A DNA stretch of 64,000 nt from the NCBI RefSeq assembly GCF_001547525.1, contig NZ_LNJP01000003.1:992001-1056000 (forward strand), written 5' to 3'. The notes under the pieces are model-generated. The model searched no databases. It saw only the letters and a list, made by a program, of their open reading frames with translations, and was not told where the DNA came from. Origin of the DNA: Burkholderia anthina (lineage in GTDB: Bacteria; Pseudomonadota; Gammaproteobacteria; Burkholderiales; Burkholderiaceae). Shown here piece by piece: positions 8,950 to 17,609 of this stretch (within the stretch, counting starts at the first letter, position 1; the number at the start of each line of letters is the position of its first letter). The position numbers and the translations under genes were made by a program.

Positions 8950-9472
8950 AGAAACCCCGTCCGTCAGGACGGGAAAGAAAGGATCGCCGTTGACGGACAG
9001 CTTCTTCCACGGGTTAGGATCACCGACATGATCCTTGTCTACCGCTACCGCGTGAAGTCGCTCAACGGACTGCTCAACAAGCAGAGCGGCGCGGTGAACT
9101 ACGTCTGGAACTTCTGCAACGACACGCAGAAGCACGCGCTCAAGTGGGGCAAGAAGTGGCCGACGGGCTTTGACCTGAACATGCTCACCACTGGCAGCAG
9201 CAAGACGCTCGGCATCCACTCCGGCACGATCAACGCGACGTGCGAGCAATATGCGAAGTCGCGCAGCCAGCACCGTCGGCCCTACCTGCGCTATCGCGGC
9301 AGCACGACGCGGCCGAAAGGTATCGCGGGACTGAGAATAAGAGAGTGGGCCTGCAGTGACTGTGGTGTCGAGCATGATCGAGATACCAACGCTGCGTTGA
9401 ACATTCTTCGATGCGGACGTGCATCGCCAGGTGTGGGAATCTTCTCCCTTCAGGGAGAGGAGGACGTCAATC
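8950..9472 (+). mobile_element. Decayed IS200/IS605-family (TnpB-only) element inserted between copC and copD
   Basis: The segment holds a left hairpin (8956-8973, CCCGTCC-GTCA-GGACGGG), a deleted tnpB frame, and a right hairpin (9443-9458, TCTCCC-TTCA-GGGAGA) followed by GGAGGACGTCAA, the type of end seen in TnpB-only elements. No tnpA is present. Boundaries are estimated from the hairpins and from where cop coding sequence resumes. The right end supplies the copC stop codon. Confidence 0.75.
9028..9472 (+). pseudogene. tnpB remnant with large internal deletion
   Basis: The first 90 or so residues (MILVYRYRVKSLNGLLNKQ... QYAKSRSQHRRPYLRYRG) match the N-terminus of IS605-type TnpB, then the frame jumps to the C-terminal zinc-finger and RuvC-III part (STTRPKGIAGLRIREWACSDCGVEHDRDTNAALNILRCG). 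Full-length TnpB is about 350-400 residues, so roughly 250 are missing, including the first two RuvC catalytic acidic residues and the first Cys pair. The join is in frame at GCGGCAGC, suggesting deletion between short repeats. The protein cannot be an active nuclease. The frame continues beyond 9472 into copC antisense, which is not part of the gene. Confidence 0.8.
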
Positions 9473-9847
9473 CTTCACCCGGAATGTGTAGCTACCCTTC
9501 GTACGATGCGCGTCGGCCGTCATCGCCGCCCACTGCACCCTATACGCGCCCGCCGCGAGCTTCGGTATCGCGACGGTCATCACGCGCGGGTTCGACGCAT
9601 CGACCTTCGCCTTGTCCTGCGTGGCGGCGTTGCCGTTCGCGTCGGACACCTTCACCGAGCTGAATGCCGGTTCGAGATCTTCGTTGAACGTGAGCCGCAC
9701 CGTGTCGGGCGCGGTGTCGACCGTGCCGCCGGCCGCCGGTACGGCGCTTTCGAGCTTGCCGTGCGCCGACGCCGCGACCGGTGCGACCGCGAAAAGGGCG
9801 GCGGCCGCGGTGAAGCCGGCCAGCCGGTTGAGCATCGAGATCTTCAT
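9467..9847 (-). CDS. copC: Periplasmic copper-binding protein CopC
   Basis: Protein of 126 residues: signal peptide ending ASA, so the mature protein begins with His (HGKLESAVPAAGG), the N-terminal His ligand of the CopC Cu(II) site. The Asp-x-His pair in TADAHRTKGSY supplies further expected ligands, and NEDLEPAFSSVKV is characteristic of the fold. Start at 9847 has GGAG about ten bases upstream and follows the upstream CusF-like stop closely. The last residue and stop codon come from the end of an inserted TnpB element, so the extreme C-terminus is probably altered. Confidence 0.9.
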   Translation of the reverse strand: MKISMLNRLAGFTAAAALFAVAPVAASAHGKLESAVPAAGGTVDTAPDTVRLTFNEDLEPAFSSVKVSDANGNAATQDKAKVDASNPRVMTVAIPKLAAGAYRVQWAAMTADAHRTKGSYTFRVKD

Positions 9848-9861
9848 GTTCGCGCTCCGCA

Positions 9862-10212
9862 TCACGGCTTCTTCAGTTCGACGACGGTCAGCGCGCCGTT
9901 CACGTCCTCGGCGACGAAGTCGACCGTATCGCCCGCCTTCACCTGCGACAGCATCGCCGGGTCCTTCACCTTGAACACCATCGTCATCGCGTCCATCCCG
10001 AGGTTCTCCAGCGGGCCGTGCTTGATCGTCAGCTTGCCGGCCGCCGTGTCGACCTTGCGGATCTCGCCGTGCGACATGCGCGCCGCCGCGGCGGCGCCCT
10101 GCTTCGCGCTCGCGCCCATGTCCATGCCGGCCATGTCGCCGGCCGCGTACGACGCGGCCGGGAACGCCAGCGCGCAACCCGTCGCCATCAAAACCAGTCC
10201 CTTCTTCATCAT
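9862..10212 (-). CDS. CusF-like periplasmic copper-binding protein (copper operon copy)
   Basis: Protein of 116 residues with signal peptide (to about AASYA), a short Met-rich spacer (GDMAGMDMG) and a CusF-type beta-barrel. The ligand stretch HGPLENLGMDAMTM places His, then Met where CusF has its capping Trp (eight residues on), then the Met-x-Met pair. The usual His-Trp-Met-Met site is therefore a His-Met3 site. The protein presumably carries Cu(I) for the neighbouring multicopper oxidase or TolC-type channel. It lies directly upstream of copC with a 14-bp gap. Confidence 0.85.
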   Translation of the reverse strand: MMKKGLVLMATGCALAFPAASYAAGDMAGMDMGASAKQGAAAAARMSHGEIRKVDTAAGKLTIKHGPLENLGMDAMTMVFKVKDPAMLSQVKAGDTVDFVAEDVNGALTVVELKKP

Positions 10213-10275
10213 GTCGACTCCCTTGTGAGTGAATGGAAACCGGCGGCCGCATCGGCGCGGCCGCCGCGTGCTGCT

Positions 10276-11571
10276 TCATCCGTCCGGCAATTCGCCGGTG
10301 TATTCGTACGCGACGGTGCCCTTCGGATGCCGGAACCAGCCCGGATCGCGATAGTCGTTGCGCCCAAGCCCCTGCCGCACCTTGAGCACCGTGAACATGC
10401 CGCCCATCTCCAGCGGCCCGAACGGGCCCGTGCCGGTCATCATCGGCAGCGTGTTGTCGGGCAGCGGCATTTCCATGCCGCCCATCGCGCCGCCCGTGCT
10501 GCCCATCGCCATGTAGTCGGGCACGAGCTTGCCGATCCGCTTCGCGAGGTCCTTCTGCGGCACGCCGATCAGGTTCGGCACCTGGTGGCCCATCGCATTC
10601 ATCGTGTGGTGCGACTTGTGGCAATGGAACGCCCAGTCGCCCGGACGATCGGCGGTGAACTCGATCGCGCGCATCTGGCCCACCGCGACGTCGGCCGTCA
10701 CTTCGGGCCAGCGTGCGGCCGGCGGAATCCAGCCGCCGTCGGTGCCCGCGACTTCGAAGCTGTAGCCGTGCAGGTGGATCGGGTGATTCGTCATCGTCAG
10801 GTTGCCGAAACGAATCCGCACGCGATCGCCCGCGCGCACCGGCAACGGATCGATGCCGGGGAACACGCGCGAGTTGAAGGTCCACATGTTGAAGTCGGTC
10901 ATCTCGTTCACGCGCGGCGTGTAGCTGCCCGGGTCGATGTCGTACGCGGCGAGCAGGAACACGAAATCGCGGTCGACCGGCATCGTGCCGCGATCCTTCG
11001 GATGCACGATGAACATGCCCATCATCCCCATCGCCATCTGCACCATCTCGTCGGCGTGCGGGTGATACATGAACGTGCCGTGCGCTTCGAGCCGGAACTC
11101 GTAGACGAACGTCTTGCCCGGCGGGATATGCGGCTGCGTGAGGCCGCCGACGCCGTCCATCCCATTCGGCAGCCGCAGCCCGTGCCAGTGGATCGTCGTG
11201 TGCTCGGGCAGCCGGTTGGTCACGAAGATGCGAACCTTGTCGCCTTCGACGGCCTCGATCGTCGGGCCCGGCGACTGGCCGTTGTAGCCCCACAGGTTCG
11301 CGTTCATGCCGGGCGCCATCTCGCGCACGACGGGCTCGGCCGTCAGGTGGAACTCCTTCCAGCCGTTCTTCATCCGCCACGGCAGCGACCAGCCGTTCAG
11401 CGTCGCGACGGGCGTGTACGGGCGGCCGTTGGGCGGCACGAGCGGCGGCTGCGTGCCGGCTTTCGCCATCGTGGGCGCTTCGGGCAGCGACGCGGCGCCG
11501 GCCCGGCTGACCATCGCCGCACCGAGCAGCGCGGCGCCCGAGCCGCTGAGAAATTGTCGACGGGACACCAT
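10276..11571 (-). CDS. Multicopper oxidase, Tat-exported (copper tolerance)
   Basis: Protein of 431 residues. The N-terminus has a twin-arginine signal (SRRQFLSG). All copper motifs are present: HWHG (128-131), HPH (170-172), HPIHLHG (263-269) and HCHKSHH (316-322, type 1 Cys317). It is compact compared with CopA/PcoA (about 600 residues) and has a Met-rich end (MAMGSTGGAMGGMEM) that may bind Cu(I). Expected role: periplasmic Cu(I) oxidation. It starts one base after the stop of the TolC-type gene, showing translational coupling; the CusF-like gene follows about 60 bp downstream. Confidence 0.9.
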   Translation of the reverse strand: MVSRRQFLSGSGAALLGAAMVSRAGAASLPEAPTMAKAGTQPPLVPPNGRPYTPVATLNGWSLPWRMKNGWKEFHLTAEPVVREMAPGMNANLWGYNGQSPGPTIEAVEGDKVRIFVTNRLPEHTTIHWHGLRLPNGMDGVGGLTQPHIPPGKTFVYEFRLEAHGTFMYHPHADEMVQMAMGMMGMFIVHPKDRGTMPVDRDFVFLLAAYDIDPGSYTPRVNEMTDFNMWTFNSRVFPGIDPLPVRAGDRVRIRFGNLTMTNHPIHLHGYSFEVAGTDGGWIPPAARWPEVTADVAVGQMRAIEFTADRPGDWAFHCHKSHHTMNAMGHQVPNLIGVPQKDLAKRIGKLVPDYMAMGSTGGAMGGMEMPLPDNTLPMMTGTGPFGPLEMGGMFTVLKVRQGLGRNDYRDPGWFRHPKGTVAYEYTGELPDG

Positions 11572-11572
11572 G

Positions 11573-13069
11573 TCAATGACCTTCCGGATGCGGTTGCGTG
11601 GCGGGCGCCGACGGCGCCGCGGGAGTGGAAGCCGGCTGCGGCGCGGCGTCGGGTTTTGCAGCGGATGCGGATGCGGCGGAATGCGTCGCGCGCGGCACGG
11701 CATCCGACGACGGCAACCGGCCGCCGACGGCCATCTGCAGATCGGTTTCGGCGAGCCAGTAGTCCTTCAGCGCATCGATGTAGCCGTTGACTGCGCCGAC
11801 CTGTTCGCGCGCATCGGTCAGCAGCTCGAACACGCTCGCGAGCATCCCGTTGTAGCGCAGCAGCAGTTCGTCGGAGATCGTCTTGCGCAGCGGCACGACT
11901 TCATCGCGGTAGTGCGTGGCGACGTCGTAGCTCGTCACGTACGCCGCGTACGATTCGCGCACTTCGGAGCGGGCATCGATGGCGGTTTTCGCGAGTCGGT
12001 TCGCGGACTGCATGTAGATTGCCTCGGCGCGCGCGACCTTCGCGCCGCCCCAGTCGAACAGCGGAATCTCGACGCTGATCTCGTAGCCGTGCTCGTGGCC
12101 CTTGCCGGTTTCGTAGTCGTTCACGTAGCCGAGCTCGACCGCGTTGACGAAGCGCGTGGCCTTGCTGAGGCCAAGCGAAGACGCGACGCCTTGCGTCTGC
12201 AATTTCGCCGCCTGGATGTCTAGGCGGTTGCTCATCGCGAAGCGTTCGAGATCGGGCAGGTCCGGGCGCGCCTTCGGCAAATCCGGCAAGCGTTCGGGCA
12301 GCGTGTACCGCGTGCGTTCGCCCCACAGCCCCATCGCGCGGGTGAGCCTCTCGCGTGCGGCGACGGCCTGCTGGCGCGCCTTCGCCTGCTGCGCGACCGC
12401 GTCGGCGTGAAACGCCTGTTCGCGTGCATGGTCGAGCCGGCTGAAGTTGCCGGCCTGCCGCATGCGCAGCGCGAGTTCGGCGGCCGCGCTGGCGGCCTCA
12501 CGCACCTGCCGCGCATAGTTCGCGGCCTGCTCGGCGGCGACGGCCTCGACATACGCGCGGCGCGCGTCGGCCGCGACCTTCAGCATCGCGTCGGCCGTTT
12601 CGAGCTTGGTCTGCTCGAAGCGGCGGCGTTCGATATGCGTCGCGAGCGGCATCGTCAGCAGCGCGAACACGTTCGCCGAGAACGTGCGGCCGAGCGTCAG
12701 CTCGCCGTCGCCGGCACGCGTGCGGCTGAATGCGAAGCGCGGGTTCGGCAGCCGGCCGGCCTGCACGAGGTCGGCCTCCGACAGCCCGAGTTCCGCGTAC
12801 GACGCCTGCAGGCCGCGGTTGTTCAGCAGCGCGATTTGCACCGCATCGTCCATCGACAGCGGTTTCGCGAGCAATTCCGCCGTCCGCCGGTCAACGGCTT
12901 CGCGGTCGGCGTCGGTCCGCACAGCCACCGCCTCCTTGCCGATGCGCTCGGATGCGACGGACGACACGGCGTCGAAGCCGCCGTCCTTCGAAAACGTCGT
13001 GCAGCCCGCGAGGATCGCCAGCACGACCGCGGCCGCGCCGATCCTCGGCGATATCGCGAGCGTCGTCAT
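11573..13069 (-). CDS. TolC-family outer-membrane efflux lipoprotein (copper operon)
   Basis: Protein of 498 residues with lipobox LAILAGC and two OEP-type coiled-coil/beta segments (for example MDDAVQIALLNNRGLQASYAELG and YEISVEIPLFDWGGAKVARAEA). The C-terminal 45 residues are a low-complexity Ala/Pro/Ser tail ending in PHPEGH, possibly a metal-binding extension. No RND or adaptor gene is in this operon, so it may act as a channel with the oxidase and CusF-like protein, or borrow the CusBA pump encoded 8 kb away. Start at 13069 overlaps the upstream stop by four bases. Confidence 0.85.
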   Translation of the reverse strand: MTTLAISPRIGAAAVVLAILAGCTTFSKDGGFDAVSSVASERIGKEAVAVRTDADREAVDRRTAELLAKPLSMDDAVQIALLNNRGLQASYAELGLSEADLVQAGRLPNPRFAFSRTRAGDGELTLGRTFSANVFALLTMPLATHIERRRFEQTKLETADAMLKVAADARRAYVEAVAAEQAANYARQVREAASAAAELALRMRQAGNFSRLDHAREQAFHADAVAQQAKARQQAVAARERLTRAMGLWGERTRYTLPERLPDLPKARPDLPDLERFAMSNRLDIQAAKLQTQGVASSLGLSKATRFVNAVELGYVNDYETGKGHEHGYEISVEIPLFDWGGAKVARAEAIYMQSANRLAKTAIDARSEVRESYAAYVTSYDVATHYRDEVVPLRKTISDELLLRYNGMLASVFELLTDAREQVGAVNGYIDALKDYWLAETDLQMAVGGRLPSSDAVPRATHSAASASAAKPDAAPQPASTPAAPSAPATQPHPEGH

Positions 13070-13353
13070 CGCGCGGCCCCGCCGTGTGTCGAATGGGCCG
13101 CGCCGTTGCCGGCCGCGGCGCCGCTCGTGCGCCCTTTCGCGGGCCGTTCCGTCACGTCCCGGTTCAGTTGCTGCCAGCCCGGGCCTGCGTCGTCCCGATA
13201 CGGCCGGTAGCCGTCGAACGCGGACGTCACGGTGACGTCCGGCACCGACGCGGCGGCGTCGGCCGGATCGGGAAACGGGGTTTGCGCCGGCGCGAGCGAC
13301 GGCGCAAGGGCCGCCGCGCTCCAGAGCGCCGCAATGATCAATCGCATGAACAT
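13066..13353 (-). CDS. Small exported protein of the copper operon
   Basis: Protein of 95 residues with signal peptide (MFMRLIIAALWSAAALAPSL, cleavage near PAQ) and a short mature region (DVTVTSAFDGYRPYRDDAGPGWQQLNRDV) followed by a Gly/Ala tail. No named family recognised. It overlaps the next gene by four bases (ATGA), so it is part of the copper operon and probably periplasmic. Confidence 0.65.
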   Translation of the reverse strand: MFMRLIIAALWSAAALAPSLAPAQTPFPDPADAAASVPDVTVTSAFDGYRPYRDDAGPGWQQLNRDVTERPAKGRTSGAAAGNGAAHSTHGGAAR

Positions 13354-13437
13354 GTCTCGTCGTCAGTCGTCCGGCGCGGCGCGATGCGTCGGCCGGAGCA
13401 AATAGCGGGATCGCGGCGGGTCCGCCGCGGGCAGGAG

Positions 13438-13794
13438 CTAGACGGGCATTCGGCGCGGCGGCCGGTCGATGCCGCCGGTCAGGAACGACACGTCCCCGGC
13501 CGAACGCGGCGGCGCGACGATCGTGACGCCGACGCTCGCCGCGGCGGGCACCGCGGGCGCGCCCGACATGGCCGCGCCGAAGCAGCAGGACACGCACGCG
13601 GCGCACGACGTCGCATGCCGCGCGTGGTCGCCGTGATCGTGATGCCCGTCCTGCGCGGCCGGTAACGTGGGCGGCGTGCTGTCCCCATGCGACACGGCGG
13701 CGCCCGCGCATGGCATCGACACAGCCGCGAACGACTGGATCGGCAGGCTCAGCGCGAGCAACACGACGAGAACGAATGTGCGCCAGTACGACAT
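13438..13794 (-). CDS. His/Cys-rich membrane or exported protein, first gene of the copper operon
   Basis: Protein of 118 residues. A hydrophobic N-terminal segment (SYWRTFVLVVLLALSLPIQSFA) is followed by a possible metal-binding section: DGHHDHGDHARHATSCAACVSCC. Such small proteins (DUF2946-like) often sit at the head of copper operons in this group. The start at 13794 was chosen because the signal sequence follows it at once; the longer frame to 13923 runs through the regulatory region. It is divergent from the response regulator gene. Confidence 0.6.
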   Translation of the reverse strand: MSYWRTFVLVVLLALSLPIQSFAAVSMPCAGAAVSHGDSTPPTLPAAQDGHHDHGDHARHATSCAACVSCCFGAAMSGAPAVPAAASVGVTIVAPPRSAGDVSFLTGGIDRPPRRMPV

Positions 13795-13907
13795 GGAAGC
13801 GAAATCGGGACAGCGACCGTTGGGCCGGTGCGGCGCACGACGGCGCGCTCCGGGGACAAGACGGCCGCAGCTTAGCGCCGCCGCGGTGACGACGAGATGG
13901 CCGAACC

Positions 13908-13948
13908 ATGACCGGTTTTTCATGACAATTCCGTCATCCGCCGGTCAT
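13908..13948. promoter_or_regulatory. Nested palindrome, candidate CopR/CusR-type operator
   Basis: Between the divergent copper operon and copRS. The inner repeat is ATGAC-AATTCC-GTCAT (13922-13937), close to the known CusR/CopR box core. It is flanked by an outer pair ATGACCGG (13908-13915) and CCGGTCAT (13941-13948). Four TGAC-type half-sites in 41 bp suggest cooperative binding by the adjacent OmpR-family regulator controlling both directions. Confidence 0.6.
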
Positions 13949-14022
13949 CCTTCGCGCACGCGCGACGCCGTACGCTCTGGCGTTACACTGACCGGCTGGA
14001 ATCACGGACAGCCTGCCTGACC

Positions 14023-14694
14023 ATGCGGATACTGATAGTCGAAGACGAACCGAAGATGGCGTCCTACCTCCGGAAGGGGTTGATGGAGGCGAGCTATACG
14101 GTCGACGTCGCGGAAAACGGCCAGGACGGGCTGTTCCTCGCGCTGCACGAGGATTTCGACCTGGTCGTGCTCGACGTGATGCTGCCGGAGCTGGACGGCT
14201 TCGAGGTGCTCAAGCGGCTGCGCGCACAAAAGCAGACGCCCGTGCTGCTGCTCACGGCGCGCGACGCGATCGAGGACAAGGTCGCCGGGCTCGAGCTCGG
14301 CGCCGACGATTACCTGCTCAAGCCGTTCGCGTATGCCGAGTTCCTGGCGCGCATCCGCTCGCTGCTGCGGCGCGCGCCGCGCAACGTGCGCGACGTCCTG
14401 CACGTCGCCGATCTCGAAATCGACCTGCTCAAGCGCCGCGTGCGGCGCGCCGATGCCCGCATCGACCTGACCGCGCAGGAATTCGCGCTGCTGCAACTGC
14501 TCGCCGAACGAGAGGGAGAGGTGCTGACGCGCACCTTCATCACGTCGCAGATCTGGGACATGAATTTCGACAGCGACACGAACGTCGTCGATGCGGCGAT
14601 CAAGCGCTTGCGTGCGAAGATCGACAACGCGTACGAGAACAAGCTGATCCACACGATTCGCGGCATGGGCTACGTGCTCGAGGATCGTTCGTGA
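14023..14694 (+). CDS. copR: Heavy-metal response regulator, OmpR family (CopR/IrlR/CusR type)
   Basis: Protein of 223 residues. The receiver domain has the acidic pair EDE at 7-9, phospho-acceptor Asp51 (VVLDVMLPELDG) and Lys in LLKPF; the winged-helix effector domain follows (EFALLQLLAEREGEVLTR... DTNVVDAAIKRLRAKID... IRGMGYVLE). The sequence is typical of the metal-responsive IrlR/CopR/CusR group. It is divergent from the copper operon and overlaps its kinase gene by four bases. Copper as signal is inferred from the neighbours. Confidence 0.9.
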   Translation: MRILIVEDEPKMASYLRKGLMEASYTVDVAENGQDGLFLALHEDFDLVVLDVMLPELDGFEVLKRLRAQKQTPVLLLTARDAIEDKVAGLELGADDYLLKPFAYAEFLARIRSLLRRAPRNVRDVLHVADLEIDLLKRRVRRADARIDLTAQEFALLQLLAEREGEVLTRTFITSQIWDMNFDSDTNVVDAAIKRLRAKIDNAYENKLIHTIRGMGYVLEDRS

Positions 14695-16100
14695 CCGCGC
14701 GCTCCGCTTCGTATTCGCTGCTGCGGCGCCTCACGCTCGCGTTCGCCGCGGTCGCGGCGCTCGTGTTCGCGCTGACCGGCGCGTATCTGTACCGCTCGCT
14801 GTCCGCGGAGCTGACGCGGCGCGACGACATCGAGATCTCCGGCAAGCTCAACCAGTTCCTGCAACTCGCGCGCGCCAGCGGATCGACGGCCGCGCTGCGC
14901 GCCGATCCGGCCGTGTTCCATGACGTGCTGCTGTCGCATCCGGGCGTCTATCTCGGCATCTACGACGCAGGGAACCGCCCGCTCGTCGAGCATTCCGACG
15001 CAGGCGGCAATACGCTCGCGTCGGTGATCGCCGCGCCGCATCCGGCTGGCGGCGCCGACGGCCCGTTCACATGCGCGCCGCCCGGCATCGGCACGTCGCG
15101 CTGCGTGGTTGCACGCGAAACGCTGCCATCCGGCGAAACGATCCACGTCGCGCTCGCGCGCACCGCGGCCGATCGGCAGTCGCTGCTCGAAAGCTATCGG
15201 GTCGATATCTGGCTCGCGGCGGCCGTCGGCGCGCTGCTCGTCGGCGCGCTCGGCTACGCGGTCGCGTCGCGCGGCCTGCGCCCGGTCGAAAGCCTCGGCC
15301 GGCAGACGTCGCGCATCGAGGCGCACAACCTGAACGCGCGCCTCGACGCGCGCGGCGGCCCGGTCGAATTGCGCGAGCTCGCCACGTCGGTGAACCGGAT
15401 GCTCGATCGGCTCGAACGCGCGTTCGTGCGGCTGTCGCAGTTCTCGTCCGATCTCGCGCACGACATGCGCACGCCGCTCGCGAACGTGATCAGCTCGTCG
15501 CAGATCACGCTGTCGCGCGCCCGCTCGACGGACGAATACGAGACGCTGATCGAATCAAACATCGAGGAATGCGAACGGCTGCAGCGGATGATCGAGAACA
15601 TGCTGTTTCTCGCGCGCACCGACAATGCGACGCAGCATCTGAAGGCCGCCAAACTCGACGCGGGTGGCGAATTGCGCCGGCTCGCGTCGTATTTCCAGGC
15701 GCTGGCCGACGAAGCCGGCGTGCGCATCGACGTGCGCGGCGAAGCGCCGGTCGTCGCGGACGCGACGCTGTTCCGGCGCGCGGTGAGCAACCTCGCGTCG
15801 AATGCGCTCGAACACGCGCAAGCCGCGTCGACGATCGAGCTGGCGGTGTCGACCCAGGGCAATTACGCGGTCGTCGAAGTCACGAATCGCGGCGCGGCGA
15901 TCCCGCCCGAACAGATCGAGCGGATCTTCGAGCGCTTCTACCGGATCGATTCGTCGCGGCACGGCGCGGCGCGCAACGCGGGGCTCGGGCTCGCGATCGT
16001 GAAGTCGATCATGGAACTGCACCGCGGCAAGGTGGAGGTTGCAAGCCGCGACGGGCGCACGACGTTCGCGCTGTACTTTCCGCACGGCGCCGATGGTTAG
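14691..16100 (+). CDS. copS: Heavy-metal sensor histidine kinase (CopS/IrlS/CusS type)
   Basis: Protein of 469 residues starting with GTG inside the regulator stop (GTGA overlap). There are two membrane segments (about 13-33 and 173-194) enclosing a periplasmic sensor of about 140 residues with Cys128 and Cys138, then a HAMP, phospho-acceptor His257 (LAHDMRTPLANV), an N box (SNLASNALEH) and G boxes (NAGLGLAIVKSI). The architecture and length match the heavy-metal kinase family. It ends 18 bp before the convergent MFS gene. Confidence 0.9.
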   Translation: MTARSASYSLLRRLTLAFAAVAALVFALTGAYLYRSLSAELTRRDDIEISGKLNQFLQLARASGSTAALRADPAVFHDVLLSHPGVYLGIYDAGNRPLVEHSDAGGNTLASVIAAPHPAGGADGPFTCAPPGIGTSRCVVARETLPSGETIHVALARTAADRQSLLESYRVDIWLAAAVGALLVGALGYAVASRGLRPVESLGRQTSRIEAHNLNARLDARGGPVELRELATSVNRMLDRLERAFVRLSQFSSDLAHDMRTPLANVISSSQITLSRARSTDEYETLIESNIEECERLQRMIENMLFLARTDNATQHLKAAKLDAGGELRRLASYFQALADEAGVRIDVRGEAPVVADATLFRRAVSNLASNALEHAQAASTIELAVSTQGNYAVVEVTNRGAAIPPEQIERIFERFYRIDSSRHGAARNAGLGLAIVKSIMELHRGKVEVASRDGRTTFALYFPHGADG

Positions 16101-16117
16101 ATCGTGCGCCGCCGCGT

Positions 16118-17332
16118 TCAGCGCTGGCGATCCTGCACCACGCCGAACGACGTGCGAACGCACACGAGCAGCACGATGGTCGCCGCGCTGAATACGGCTC
16201 CCGCGTAGAACGTGGCGGCAGCGCCCGCCCGGTCCCACAGCGCACCCGCGACGACGCTCGATACGAGCGTCACGCCCCCGCTGATCAGGTTGAACACGCC
16301 GAACGCGGTCCCTCTCAGTTCGGCCGGCGCGGCCTGCGCGACCATCGTCGCGAGCAACCCTTGCGTCATCCCCATATGAAGCCCCCACAGCGCGACGCCG
16401 ACGAGCACGGTCGGCCAGTGCGCGCCGTGCGCCAGCACGACATCGGCGGCGATCAGCAGCGCGAGCCCGATCACCATCAGTTTCGTGTGGCTCGTCGTAT
16501 CGGCGAGCTTGCCGAACGGGTAAGCGGATAACGCATACACGACGTTCATCGCGACCATCACGAGCGGCACGAGTGCGACGGGTACGCCGCTGCCCATCGC
16601 GCGCAGCACCAGGAACGCCTCGCTGAAACGCGCGAGCGCGAACACGCCGCCGACGGCCACGACCCACCAGTAGCGGGCGCCGAGTTGCGCGACGACCGCG
16701 CGGCGGATCGGGTTCACGCGCTTCTCGCCTGGTGCGCGCGCCGGCTCGTCGATGCCGAACGCGAGCAGCGCCACGGCCAGCACGCCGGGGATCACGGCGA
16801 GCCAGAACGCGAAGCGGAAATCGTCGCGCCACGCCAGCATGATGACGACGGCCAGCAGCGGGCCGATGAATGCGCCCACCGTGTCGAGCGCCTGGCGCAA
16901 TCCGTACGCGGCGCCGCGCAGGTGCACGGGCGTGACGTCGGCGACGAGCGCATCGCGCGGCGCGCCGCGAATCCCCTTGCCGATGCGGTCGACGATCCGC
17001 GCCGCGACCACGACGCCGATCGTCGGCGCGATCGCGAACAGCGGCTTGCTGAGCGCGCCGAGCGCGTAGCCGGCCACCGCGAGCCATTTGCGATTGCGCA
17101 GGTAGTCGCTCAGCGCGCCGGAGAACACCTTGACGACCGGCGACGTCGCCTCGGCGATCCCCTCGATCAGGCCGATCGTCGTCGCGCTCGCACCGAGCCC
17201 CGCCATCAGGAACATCGGCAACAGGCTGTGGATGATCTCGGACGACACGTCCATCAGCAGGCTGACACAGCCGAGCACCCACACGCTGCGCGGAATCTGC
17301 CGAAGGATGCCGGTCGATGCGTCGGTCTGCAT
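16118..17332 (-). CDS. MFS transporter
   Basis: Protein of 404 residues with twelve predicted hydrophobic segments and MFS loop motifs (GALSDYLRNRKWLA after helix 2, RIGKGIRGAPRDALVADV, PFGKLADTTSHTKLM mid-protein). The RGAPRDALVAD segment is common in a group of drug/metabolite MFS permeases found beside metal genes. Substrate not determinable. It is convergent with copS and is not obviously part of an operon. Confidence 0.85.
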   Translation of the reverse strand: MQTDASTGILRQIPRSVWVLGCVSLLMDVSSEIIHSLLPMFLMAGLGASATTIGLIEGIAEATSPVVKVFSGALSDYLRNRKWLAVAGYALGALSKPLFAIAPTIGVVVAARIVDRIGKGIRGAPRDALVADVTPVHLRGAAYGLRQALDTVGAFIGPLLAVVIMLAWRDDFRFAFWLAVIPGVLAVALLAFGIDEPARAPGEKRVNPIRRAVVAQLGARYWWVVAVGGVFALARFSEAFLVLRAMGSGVPVALVPLVMVAMNVVYALSAYPFGKLADTTSHTKLMVIGLALLIAADVVLAHGAHWPTVLVGVALWGLHMGMTQGLLATMVAQAAPAELRGTAFGVFNLISGGVTLVSSVVAGALWDRAGAAATFYAGAVFSAATIVLLVCVRTSFGVVQDRQR

Positions 17333-17421
17333 GGGTCGCTCCCGGTTCAGGAATCCTGAGGCTGAATGCCCGTGATGCTACCGCACGCCCGCGACGCCGA
17401 GCCGGGGAACGCGCGCCCTTG

Positions 17422-17607
17422 CTATTCCGCCGTATCGCGCCGGAGCTTCGCCTGCCGGCGCTTACGATCGTTCAGTATCTGATGCCGGCGATGATCGGTC
17501 AGCTTCTTCCAGTCGCGCGCCTCGTCGCGCGTGCGCAGGCAGCCGACACACAAACCCGTGCGGCCGTCGAACGCGCACAGGTCGATGCACGGCGATTTCA
17601 CGGCCAC
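17422..17607 (-). CDS. DUF1289 small zinc-finger-like protein
   Basis: About 61 residues with the DUF1289 pattern: SPCIDLCAFDGRTGLCVGCLRTRDEARDW, four cysteines in a CxxxC...CxxC arrangement suggesting metal binding, and a basic C-terminus. The probable start is a GTG at 17607 (another in-frame GTG lies at 17601), just after the dmeF stop, implying coupling to dmeF. Function unknown. Confidence 0.75.
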   Translation of the reverse strand: MAVKSPCIDLCAFDGRTGLCVGCLRTRDEARDWKKLTDHRRHQILNDRKRRQAKLRRDTAE

Positions 17608-17609
17608 GA

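Noticed and set aside
9473..9663. Continuation of the TnpB remnant frame past the element right end
   Set aside because: This part is antisense to copC; the right hairpin marks the end of the element.
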